A stretch of DNA of 54,974 nt from Fidelibacterota bacterium (GTDB lineage: Bacteria; Marinisomatota; Marinisomatia; Marinisomatales; UBA1611). A model generated the notes under the pieces. It was not told the DNA's origin, did not search any database, and was given only the letters and a program-made list of their open reading frames with translations. Position numbers and translations under genes: made by a program. Location: assembly GCA_002718285.1 (NCBI GenBank), contig PBAR01000001.1:281368-336341 (forward strand), read 5' to 3'. Positions 1 to 6,222 of this stretch are shown here, piece by piece. Numbering within the stretch: position 1 is the first letter of the stretch; the number at the start of each line of letters is the position of its first letter.

Positions 1-72
1 TTTGTGAAAATAGTTACATTAGTAGCAGCCTGTGCGGGTACTGGAATGATAATTGCTTTACCAACATATTAA
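1..72 (+). CDS. C-terminal tail of an unidentified protein (5' truncated)
   Basis: A reading frame is open from the first base of the window to a TAA at 70-72. It gives 23 residues, mostly hydrophobic, containing VKIVTLVAACAGTGMIIALP, so it could be the last membrane segment of an integral membrane protein. Nothing in so short a piece identifies a family. The next gene starts 40 nt downstream on the same strand. Confidence 0.4.
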   Translation, partial: FVKIVTLVAACAGTGMIIALPTY

Positions 73-112
73 TCACCACAAAAAGATTAATTAATATAGT
101 TGCCCATATAGA

Positions 113-1180
113 ATGATATATAGCTCTGGACTTTTAGCATTAGTTTTATACTTTAGTAATTATGGATATGGAAAAACCATAGAGTATTCTAATTATTTAA
201 TACAAAAGGGTGAAAAGCATTTTAAAAATCTTAGACAATTAACTTATTCAGGTGAAAATGCAGAGGCATATTTTAATTCTGATGGGGGGAAATTGATATT
301 CCAGGCTCATGATGGGGACAGTCTTTGTGATCAGATTTATATTATGGATATCTATACAAAGTTAAAAAAGATGGTTTCAACAGGAAATGGAGTTACAACC
401 TGTAGTTTTTTTCAATATCCTAATGATAATGCATTCATTTATGCTTCTACTCATTTGTCTGATGTTGATTGTCCACCAAAACCTGATTATAGCAGGGGCT
501 ATGTTTGGAAATTATATGAAGGATATGATATTTTCAAAGCATCCCTCGATGGATCAAACATCGAACGTTTAACAGATACTGGAGGATATGATGCGGAAGC
601 CACTTTTTCCTTCGATGGTAAAAAAATTATCTATACTTCTTTGCAAAATGGAGATTTAGATCTATGGACAATGAACCATGATGGTTCGGAGAAACTACAG
701 TTAACAAATAGGCTGGGCTATGATGGTGGAGCTTTTTTTAGTTATGATGGTTCAAAAATTGTTTGGCGGTCCTATTATCCAGAATCAAAAAAAGAAATTG
801 CTGATTATAATGCGTTACTTTCGGAAAATGTTATTAGACCAATGGCATTGCAACTTTGGATAATGAACTACGATGGAACAAAAAAACGGCAGTTAACTGA
901 TAATGATTCAGCCAATTTTGGACCTTTTTTCTTTCCAGATGGAGAAAAAATTATTTTTTCATCTAATATGCATGATAAAAAAGGACGTGATTTTGACCTC
1001 TATACTATAAATGTTGATGGGACTAATCTGGAGAGGATTACCTTTTTTAATGGGTTTGATGGTTTCCCTATGTTTAGCCAGGATGGAAAATACCTAGTTT
1101 TTTCTTCTAATCGAAACCAGAAAAAAAAAGGAGAAACTAATATTTTTATTTGTGAGTGGATAGAAAAACACAGAAGGTAA
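113..1180 (+). CDS. Exported TolB-like PD40 beta-propeller protein
   Basis: 355 residues. Residues 1-20 look like a signal peptide. At least five PD40/WD40-like blades follow, with the F-S-x-DG-x-x-I/L-x-F/Y-x-S core near residues 50, 162, 207, 270 and 320, and typical DLWTMNHDG and DLYTINVDG strands. Such propellers are periplasmic or surface binding scaffolds; no catalytic motif is visible and the ligand is unknown. Family members often end in a NIFIADW-like strand. Here the end reads NIFICEWIEKHRR, and its last eight residues are also the end of the HTH reading frame at 46096-46218, over a 20-nt identical stretch (1152-1171). The 3' end of this gene may therefore have been rewritten by insertion of island A. 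Start chosen at the ATG preceding the signal peptide; no strong ribosome-binding site. Confidence 0.75.
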   Translation: MIYSSGLLALVLYFSNYGYGKTIEYSNYLIQKGEKHFKNLRQLTYSGENAEAYFNSDGGKLIFQAHDGDSLCDQIYIMDIYTKLKKMVSTGNGVTTCSFFQYPNDNAFIYASTHLSDVDCPPKPDYSRGYVWKLYEGYDIFKASLDGSNIERLTDTGGYDAEATFSFDGKKIIYTSLQNGDLDLWTMNHDGSEKLQLTNRLGYDGGAFFSYDGSKIVWRSYYPESKKEIADYNALLSENVIRPMALQLWIMNYDGTKKRQLTDNDSANFGPFFFPDGEKIIFSSNMHDKKGRDFDLYTINVDGTNLERITFFNGFDGFPMFSQDGKYLVFSSNRNQKKKGETNIFICEWIEKHRR

Positions 1181-1239
1181 TTGAGGAACTCCAAGTATAT
1201 ATATTGAAATAAATCACAAATATCTTTCTCTACCAAAAA

Positions 1240-1281
1240 CCTCACAATCAATTCCTATTTGTTTTTTGATTGTGGGGTTTT
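1240..1281 (+). terminator. Intrinsic terminator at the left end of island A
   Basis: Arm CCTCACAATCAA (1240-1251) pairs with TTGATTGTGGGG (1266-1277) with one G-U pair, followed by TTTTGTTTT. It would stop transcription from the PD40 gene. Apart from this hairpin I see no gene or RNA in 1181-1454. Confidence 0.75.
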
Positions 1282-1454
1282 GTTTTAATTCAAATTCATT
1301 CAAGTTATTTTCCATCTACCTTATAACAGTTTATTTGATTGAATTTTAGTCTATAAACACTAATCCTATATAGTTGTCATAATCTTATAAAAACCAAATG
1401 ATACAACATTTTACGAATCAGGTAGGTTTTTATTTTTAGTATTAGATTAGTAGT

Positions 1455-1742
1455 ATGTCAAACTACAATCAAATATCATCTTTTATATGGAACGTCTGTG
1501 ACGATGTTCTCCGAGGATTACTCAAACCACACGAGTATGGTGATGTAATATTACCATTCACAGTTCTACGGAGATTGGATTGTGTTTTAGAATCCTATAA
1601 AGATGAAATGTTCAATATCTACGAGGAATACAAATCCAAAGTAGATGACCCCACTCCAATCATTCTGAATAAAATAAATACCAACTTCTTCAATCGTTCT
1701 AAGTATGATTTAAATCGGTTGAAATCTGACCAATCTGACTAA
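1455..1742 (+). pseudogene. hsdM: N-terminal fragment of a type I restriction-modification methylase (HsdM)
   Basis: 95 residues. Residues 5-45 carry the conserved HsdM N-terminal sequence (IWNVCDDVLRG, HEYGDVILPFTVLRRLDC), the helical domain that precedes the methyltransferase domain. Full HsdM proteins are about 500 residues. Here homology stops near residue 92 (YDLNRLKSD), and the last three codons and stop are read out of frame from leucine-rich-repeat DNA. The catalytic NPPF region, hsdS and hsdR are all absent, so the system is dead. The break lies at about 1722-1731 within AATCTGACC, a sequence that is itself part of the LRR repeat. Confidence 0.8.
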
Positions 1743-2058
1743 TTTGTATTTAGATAGGAATCAACTCACAGGAGAGATACCATCAGAGATAGGTAATCTG
1801 ACCAATCTGACTCGATTGAGTTTAAATCGAAATCAACTCACCGGTTCAATCCCACCTGAGATAGGGAATCTGACTAATCTGACTTTGTTGAGTTTATATG
1901 ATAATCAACTCACAGGAGAGATACCAGAGAGTATATGTGATTTAACACTTGATTTTACTGACTATCATTTCAAAATTTCCAACAACCAACTCTGTTCCCC
2001 ATATCCATCTTGTATTGAAGATTATGTGGGAGAACAAGACACTACTAATTGTGATTAA
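1723..2058 (+). pseudogene. 5'-truncated leucine-rich-repeat protein, fused behind the hsdM fragment
   Basis: The frame opens right after a TGA at 1720-1722 and reads NLTNLTNLYLDRNQLTGEIP, then two more 24-residue plant-type LRR units (NQLTGSIPPEIGNLTNLT) and a Cys-containing cap ending near SPYPSCIEDYVGEQ. The cap matches the end of the intact LRR lipoprotein at 43458-43889 (PPYPSCIENSVGDQ). Signal peptide, lipobox and first repeats are missing, and there is no credible start codon; only a TTG at 1744 exists. It is the 3' half of a gene joined to hsdM by recombination, and junction repeat copy 1 follows it. Confidence 0.75.
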
Positions 2059-2072
2059 ATGAAACCCATCCC

Positions 2073-2127
2073 AACCCCACCAACCGTGGGGTTTTTTATT
2101 TTATGTACTGATTGTATGTAAATTTCG
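2073..2127 (+). repeat. Cassette-junction repeat copy 1 (terminator plus TGTATGTAAATT box)
   Basis: Stem AACCCCAC (2073-2080) / GTGGGGTT (2086-2093) is followed by a T-rich run, GTACTGATTG and TATGTAAATTT (ending 2125). The next ATG is at 2134. It is nearly identical over about 50 nt to copy 3 at 42357-42410 on the other strand. Both copies precede YwqK genes with signal peptides. It probably ends transcription of the upstream gene and starts the next one. Confidence 0.75.
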
Positions 2128-2133
2128 TCTGAG

Positions 2134-2673
2134 ATGAGAAATCAAATAGTTTTAATAACATTAATATTTATTATTGGATGTTCTCAAGACCCTTCCCCAT
2201 ATAATGACAACCTTATATATATAGATGGTTATGTCATTTCAAAAGAAACAGATGAACCATATACGGGTTCCTTTATAAGATATTTTGATAATGGTCAAAA
2301 AGAAAGTGAAGGAAATATCACTAATGGTATAAGAGATGGGGTGTGGAGTTATTGGGACCGTAAAGGACAAAAATCAGGTGAGGGAAGGTGGATTGATAAT
2401 ATTAAAGATGGAAAATGGAAATTTTGGTATTCTAATGGAAACCTAAAAAGTGAAGTAACCTATGTAAATAATAAATCAGAAGGTCTATTAACACATTATC
2501 ATGAAAACGGACAGAAAATGTTTGAGGTCAATATGAAAGATGATTTAAGGGATGGTTATATGGTATGGTGGTATGATAATGGGAATAAAAGGTCAGAAGG
2601 TAATTTCAAAGATGGTAAAAGAGTAGGTGAATGGACTTATTACCACGAAGATGGTAGTAGAAAAAACTTTTAA
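2134..2673 (+). CDS. YwqK/MORN-repeat lipoprotein
   Basis: 179 residues. The N-terminus MRNQIVLITLIFIIGCSQ is a lipoprotein signal with lipobox IIGC (Cys16). From about residue 45 there are five or six YwqK-type MORN repeats of the pattern YFDNGQKESEG / GVWSYWDRKGQ / GKWKFWYSNGNLKSE. Members of this family are often annotated as YwqK antitoxins, but that name rests on weak evidence; the repeats form a beta-sheet surface of unknown ligand. Junction repeat copy 1 directly precedes it (9 nt between the AAATTT box and the ATG). A remnant gene start follows 17 nt downstream. Likely anchored in the outer membrane or periplasm. Confidence 0.7.
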   Translation: MRNQIVLITLIFIIGCSQDPSPYNDNLIYIDGYVISKETDEPYTGSFIRYFDNGQKESEGNITNGIRDGVWSYWDRKGQKSGEGRWIDNIKDGKWKFWYSNGNLKSEVTYVNNKSEGLLTHYHENGQKMFEVNMKDDLRDGYMVWWYDNGNKRSEGNFKDGKRVGEWTYYHEDGSRKNF

Positions 2674-2690
2674 ATAGTGATAGTGTTTAA

Positions 2691-2759
2691 ATGAGTAAAA
2701 AAATACACACCATTCAATTATCTGAAATAATAAGTTTTATAATCAAAAACCATGTTTGA
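2691..2759 (+). pseudogene. Truncated copy of the small leader gene found at 3665
   Basis: ATGAGTAAAAAAATACACAC and the next few bases are identical to the start of the intact gene at 3665. The frame then diverges after MSKKIHTIQ and stops at 2757-2759, giving 22 residues. The stop overlaps the ATG of the next MORN gene (2752). It looks like a recombination scar in which the leader gene was cut and a different MORN gene joined on. Confidence 0.55.
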
Positions 2760-3564
2760 GAATCTTTTTAATCAATTTAATCAAGAAAAAGTAGATATTA
2801 ACTCAGATCGGTTAAGATCGAGACTTAGTAATTTCTATAATGAGTTGAATAAGAATAGAGATTTGGAAAATAAATGGGAAAAAAGACAATCAAGGGATAG
2901 TCTTTGGGAAAACGATGATCAGGGTATAATGATGGAAAAATTTGAAATCTTATTTGTGGAGTTTTTTTTTGAATATGAATTATTGTGTTATGAAAAAGAT
3001 GATGGAAAAAAATCAAAACATAAACATCTACCTTTTAATTCATCAGAGATAGATTTTTTAAGGAAACGTTTTAATGAACGTTCTGATAATTCCTTAAACA
3101 GATGGGGAAAATTAGATAATGAGTTTCTTTCTATAACAGATAAATGGGAAAAGGTAGTTGATTCTCATTTTTATTTAATAGTCCTGTCTAATTCCCGTTT
3201 TCAGTCTAATTCCACTTCTGAGTCCTTAAAACCAGGTACCGTAATTCCACTTAATGATGATCGTAGTATAGTGAACTTACCGAATGGTTCAACGTATGTA
3301 GGAGAAACCATAGATGGAATACCGTGTGGTCAGGGATCAATAATTCATTCTAACGGGGATGAATATTTAGGTAGGTGGTATAATGGGAATAGACATGGTC
3401 ATGGTAAATACACTTTTTCTGATGGTTCAATTGTTGAAGGTTGGTTCAAAGATGGTAAACTTAATGGTCCGTATTCAGTAATGGACAAATACGGTAAAAA
3501 GTATTTTAAAGAATTTAAAGATGGTGACCTCAAAAAGGATTTTGAGGAATTTCATGATGGTTAA
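2752..3564 (+). CDS. MORN-repeat protein with a charged alpha-helical N-terminal region
   Basis: 270 residues, no signal peptide, so probably cytoplasmic. Residues 1-170 are charged and predicted helical (SRLSNFYNELNKNRDLENKW, KWEKVVDSHFYLIVLSNSR); I do not recognise them. Residues about 180-260 hold classical MORN units (YVGETIDGIPCGQG, YLGRWYNGNRHGHGKY, EGWFKDGKLNGPY), which in other proteins contact membranes or partner proteins. The start is the ATG overlapping the stop of the truncated leader frame at 2691-2759. The gene ends 41 nt before junction repeat copy 2. Function unknown. Confidence 0.65.
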   Translation: MFENLFNQFNQEKVDINSDRLRSRLSNFYNELNKNRDLENKWEKRQSRDSLWENDDQGIMMEKFEILFVEFFFEYELLCYEKDDGKKSKHKHLPFNSSEIDFLRKRFNERSDNSLNRWGKLDNEFLSITDKWEKVVDSHFYLIVLSNSRFQSNSTSESLKPGTVIPLNDDRSIVNLPNGSTYVGETIDGIPCGQGSIIHSNGDEYLGRWYNGNRHGHGKYTFSDGSIVEGWFKDGKLNGPYSVMDKYGKKYFKEFKDGDLKKDFEEFHDG

Positions 3565-3605
3565 TTCTGACTTCTGTTTTATCTAAGATTCAGAATACTA
3601 ATCCC

Positions 3606-3658
3606 AACCCCACCCATCGTGGGGTTTTTATTTTATAGACTTATTATATGTAAATTTC
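3606..3658 (+). repeat. Cassette-junction repeat copy 2
   Basis: Stem AACCCCAC (3606-3613) / GTGGGGTT (3619-3626), T-rich run, TAGACTTATTA, then TATGTAAATTT. The ATG of the next gene is at 3665, 7 nt after the box. Same layout as the copies at 2073, 42357, 43382 and 46020. Confidence 0.75.
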
Positions 3659-3664
3659 TCTTAA

Positions 3665-3841
3665 ATGAGTAAAAAAATACACACCATTCAATCATCTGAT
3701 AAGAAAGAGTTTGATGAACAGGTAAATTTCTTTTTAGGATTTGGTTGTGAACTACTCGATGGGAGTTATGAAGTAATCAATAAAGATGATGGTATCATAT
3801 ATTCTCAAATTATTGTAATTAACGAAAAAAATGTGATGTGA
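3665..3841 (+). CDS. Small DUF1737/DUF4177-like protein
   Basis: 58 residues (MSKKIHTIQSSDKKEFDEQV at the start). The middle, FDEQVNFFLGFGCELLDGSY, resembles the short DUF1737/DUF4177 pattern in which a helix is followed by a G-W/C-E-L-L-G-G turn; the family has no known function. The start follows junction repeat copy 2 at the usual spacing. Its end overlaps the GTG start of the next YwqK gene by four bases (GTGA), so the two are probably translationally coupled. The first 30-odd bases are duplicated at 2691. Assignment to the DUF family is by eye. Confidence 0.55.
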   Translation: MSKKIHTIQSSDKKEFDEQVNFFLGFGCELLDGSYEVINKDDGIIYSQIIVINEKNVM

Positions 3842-4518
3842 AGTTTTACGGTGGTGGAGGAATAAAATCTTTAGTATGTCTAAACCTTAATGGGGAAAAA
3901 GATGGATTACAAACATATTGGGGTAAAAATGGACAGAAGAAATATCAAAGTACTTACAAGGATGGGAAACTAGATGGTTTATGTACTGAGTGGTCAGATA
4001 GTGGACGGAAGAGGAGTGAAGATACTTACAGGGATGGTGATGTTGTATCATCAACTGAGTGGTACAAGAATGGACGGAAAAAGGTGGAAAGATTATTCAA
4101 GGATGGTGGTAGAGTTGAATTAGGAACTAAGTGGTACAAGAATGGAGAGAAAAAGAAAGAATTCATGTATACGGATGATGAAGATGATGGAAGGTGGATT
4201 TGGTATTACAAGAATGGACGGAAAAAGGTGGAAAGATTTTACAAAGATGATGAATCAGATGGGATATGGACTTGGTGGGATAAAAATGGAGAAAAAACAT
4301 ATGAGTCTCATTATGAGGATGGGATACGAATCCTTAGTAAAGATTATAAAGTAGAACCTGGTTTCGTAATAGAACGTACAGATTCAGGATCAAATGTTTA
4401 TCGTAAAACATTCAAGAGAACATTATATGGAAACCGTTTAGTTAAAGAAGAAACTTATGATTGGGGAAAATTAATTTCTACCAAATACTGGAACGAAGAC
4501 GGTACAGTAAAGAAATAA
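3838..4518 (+). CDS. YwqK-type MORN-repeat protein
   Basis: 226 residues, GTG start overlapping the previous stop by 4 nt, no signal peptide. At least six repeats follow the pattern WYKNGRKKVERLFKDG / WSDSGRKRSEDTYRDG, spaced about 24 residues. Two repeats share a 32-nt identical stretch (4063-4094 and 4207-4238, exactly 48 codons apart), so the array has recently expanded. The C-terminus WNEDGTVKK matches WNKDGTVKQ of the island B YwqK gene. The stop codon abuts the stop of the convergent small gene at 4519 with no spacer, exactly as in island B. Molecular role unknown. Confidence 0.65.
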   Translation: MKFYGGGGIKSLVCLNLNGEKDGLQTYWGKNGQKKYQSTYKDGKLDGLCTEWSDSGRKRSEDTYRDGDVVSSTEWYKNGRKKVERLFKDGGRVELGTKWYKNGEKKKEFMYTDDEDDGRWIWYYKNGRKKVERFYKDDESDGIWTWWDKNGEKTYESHYEDGIRILSKDYKVEPGFVIERTDSGSNVYRKTFKRTLYGNRLVKEETYDWGKLISTKYWNEDGTVKK

Positions 4519-4662
4519 TCAACTTTTACTTATAACCCACTCCTTCCTTCCCTTATCCCATATTTCAACAGTTGGTTCTTTTCTTGATTTCTTTTTTATA
4601 AGATAATTCCAACAATCAAAGTATTCAAATCCATCATCGTGGATGGGATGTCGGTTTTTACA
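4488..4662. repeat. 175-bp inverted repeat, copy in island A (partner 41793-41967)
   Basis: From CTGGAAC (4488) to the complement of TGTAAAAACC (4662), this DNA is the reverse complement of 41793-41967 with only about ten mismatches by eye. It spans the last codons of the YwqK gene and most of the convergent small Cys/His-rich gene. Sequence is unrelated on both outer sides. Confidence 0.85.
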
Positions 4663-4689
4663 GGTTGGACAGATGGGTAGTTTCTTCAT
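4519..4689 (-). CDS. Small Cys/His-rich (possible zinc-ribbon) protein
   Basis: 56 residues, starting MKKLPICPTCKNRHPIHDDG. Cys7 and Cys10 (CPTC), His15, His18 and Cys26 could bind one zinc ion; the C-terminal half is basic. The paralogue at 41766-41936 is the same length and nearly identical from residue 11 on, and has CDIC in place of CPTC. It lies 36 nt downstream of the serine recombinase on the same strand and ends base-to-base against the YwqK stop. The conservation of this arrangement in both islands, and the few nucleotide differences, support a real gene. A DNA-binding or recombination accessory role is possible but is only inferred from context. Confidence 0.6.
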   Translation of the reverse strand: MKKLPICPTCKNRHPIHDDGFEYFDCWNYLIKKKSRKEPTVEIWDKGRKEWVISKS

Positions 4690-4725
4690 TTTCCGTAAGT
4701 AATCGTTCGGTTATTAACCCCTAAT

Positions 4726-5415
4726 TCAAACTTTTGTCGACGAGGAATTAATGATTCCCCTATCAATTTTTAGAAGGTTAAACACAATTCCTTTAGTGAA
4801 TTTCTTACCCATTTTTGTGGTGTATTTATTTCTATTTAGAAAATTACTGATAGAATTATATGAATCACCTTTAGTTCTAAGTCTTTTAACCTTCCTAAGT
4901 AATCTTTGTTCTAATGGATTTTCAACCAACATCCCATCTTTAGAATCAAAACCATAGGGAATCCTTGAATAAACTTTTCCACTTTTCTTTTTATTACGAA
5001 TCACATCTTTAGTCCTTTCACTTGTGAGTTGTCTCTCAAGAGTGTAAATCGAACCGAGGATTGAAACAAAAAATTCCCCCATAGGAGTATTTAAGGAGAC
5101 TTGTTCTTTTATTACTTCAAAAGATACTTTGTGTTTCTTTAACACCTCTACAGACTTTAATAAGTCTAAAGTGTTACGACTCCATCTACTAAGAGATGTC
5201 GTGACAATGGTATCCACCTTTCCATCCTCAACCAACTCCATCAGTTCTAAATACTTTTCCCTTTTGATGGTGTTCTTACCACTAATACCGAAGTCAACAA
5301 AGTAGTCATCAATTTCTATTCCCTTGAGTTTGGAATAACTACTTATAATCTCTTTCTGTGATATAACACTATTCCCTTGTTGGTCTGTAGATACCCTTAT
5401 GTAACCAATATTCAT
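4726..5415 (-). CDS. Serine recombinase (resolvase/invertase family)
   Basis: 229 residues from the ATG at 5415, which follows the ribosome-binding site GGAGG; a second in-frame ATG at 5427 lies upstream of that site. The N-terminal resolvase domain (1-140) starts MNIGYIRVSTDQQGN with catalytic Ser9 and Arg7, and has the SLSRWSRNTLDLL helix with conserved arginines. Residues 145-229 hold a short recombinase/HTH part (IPYGF, NPLEQRLLRKVKRL, ISNFLNRNKYTTKMGKKF). Size fits a Tn3-resolvase/Hin-like or small phage-type enzyme rather than a large serine integrase. A cluster of GTAGTCA repeats lies just upstream and may contain its target. Its 3' side faces the small Cys/His-rich gene, its 5' side the tRNA-Phe gene. 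Confidence 0.88.
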   Translation of the reverse strand: MNIGYIRVSTDQQGNSVISQKEIISSYSKLKGIEIDDYFVDFGISGKNTIKREKYLELMELVEDGKVDTIVTTSLSRWSRNTLDLLKSVEVLKKHKVSFEVIKEQVSLNTPMGEFFVSILGSIYTLERQLTSERTKDVIRNKKKSGKVYSRIPYGFDSKDGMLVENPLEQRLLRKVKRLRTKGDSYNSISNFLNRNKYTTKMGKKFTKGIVFNLLKIDRGIINSSSTKV

Positions 5416-5430
5416 GATGTCCTCCAAATT

Positions 5431-5516
5431 GTAGTCATTTGTGTAGTCAAATTAAAACTTGGATTTTTGACTACTACCCTCATCCTTCTCGGTAGGACTG
5501 TAGTCAATTGTAGTCA
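5431..5516. promoter_or_regulatory. Cluster of GTAGTCA repeats upstream of the recombinase (res-like region)
   Basis: GTAGTCA occurs at 5431-5437, 5443-5449, 5500-5506 and 5510-5516, and in the opposite orientation (TGACTAC) at 5468-5474. The central pair forms an interrupted dyad, GACTACTACC...GGTAGGACTGTAGTC. Resolvases of this class commonly bind clustered sites directly upstream of their own gene, so this is a candidate crossover and autoregulatory region. No promoter could be fixed with confidence. Confidence 0.45.
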
Positions 5517-5569
5517 TTACATTAGGGGAATTAAAAAGGGGAGTGTTTCGTAAGTCGTTGATTATAAAG

Positions 5570-5642
<73 letters not shown>

Positions 5643-5707
5643 ATCCAAATTTTTTTATTACTTTTAACACTACGATATAGTCAATAATTCTAATATGATT
5701 GACAAAA

Positions 5708-5971
5708 ATGAGTGGTAAAAATAAACAATTAATCCAACTGAAAAAACTCTTTCATCAGTCAAAGGAAAAGTATGGGATTCCTGAAAGTTTCTTATCACGC
5801 TCATTTGGACAAAAAAAAACTATAAAACCATTATCCGAATCAACCATAAAACAAAACAAACATCATCTTTCAACATACTATGATTGGGTTACTGACAAAT
5901 TCAAAAAATCTGAATCTATGGTTTCACATATTGATCCGCTTCAGCTCTTTTTTTTCAGGCTCGTTTTTTAA
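5708..5971 (+). CDS. Hypothetical basic protein next to tRNA-Phe
   Basis: 87 residues from the ATG at 5708 (MSGKNKQLIQLKKLFHQSKE), rich in Lys and Gln. The segment KPLSESTIKQNKHHLSTYYD loosely resembles the SAM-like core-binding helices of tyrosine recombinases, which would suit a fragment next to a tRNA gene; this is weak. The C-terminus is low-complexity and may be read-through of decayed DNA. No ribosome-binding site is visible. Confidence 0.3.
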   Translation: MSGKNKQLIQLKKLFHQSKEKYGIPESFLSRSFGQKKTIKPLSESTIKQNKHHLSTYYDWVTDKFKKSESMVSHIDPLQLFFFRLVF

Positions 5972-5977
5972 CTGACT

Positions 5978-6121
5978 ATGATTAACTCTGGTCGAGATGA
6001 AAATGGTGTAGATTTTATTTTAGATAGTTGATTCACGTATAGTGTAAGTGAATTAACTGTTAGTTGGGATGCCTCCAATAATCTAACCGCTAGTGTATAG
6101 TTATCAGCTAGTTTTATTTAA
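5978..6121 (+). other. Decayed coding remnant with in-frame stops
   Basis: One frame reads DENGVDFILDS, stop, FTYSVSELTVSWDASNNLTA, SV, stop, LSASFI, stop. The composition looks like a secreted Ig/beta-sandwich protein interrupted by three stops. There is no intact gene between 5972 and 6222. Confidence 0.3.
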
Positions 6122-6222
6122 GTGAATAGATCGCAGAGAAAATCTTAAAAAGTAGATTTTACTTATTTCTTGTATTGCAAGGAGATTTCTTATATGTTCC
6201 CCAGCATTTTTGGTAAGGGAAA

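Larger units (their letters stand above)
1152..5569. mobile_element. Accessory island A: recombinase-associated cassette island next to tRNA-Phe
   Basis: The left edge is placed at the 20-nt segment shared with island B (1152-1171 = reverse complement of 46105-46124), the right edge at the 3' end of tRNA-Phe. Plus-strand cargo (hsdM fragment, LRR fragment, three MORN/YwqK genes, one small leader gene) converges on a minus-strand module of a small Cys/His-rich gene and a serine recombinase. Two cassette-junction repeats (2073, 3606) and a 175-bp inverted repeat with island B lie inside. Gene fragments and duplicated gene starts show recombination. No duplicated tRNA 3' end was found at the left edge, so the exact boundaries and insertion mechanism are unproven. 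Confidence 0.45.

Noticed and set aside
3838..4518. CRISPR-like short tandem repeats in island A
   Set aside because: The repeats are in-frame MORN/YwqK coding repeats without regular spacers, and there are no cas genes.
3838..4689. YwqK gene and small Cys/His-rich gene as a toxin-antitoxin pair
   Set aside because: The YwqK antitoxin name is weakly founded, the genes are convergent rather than an operon, and the small protein shows no toxin-like feature.
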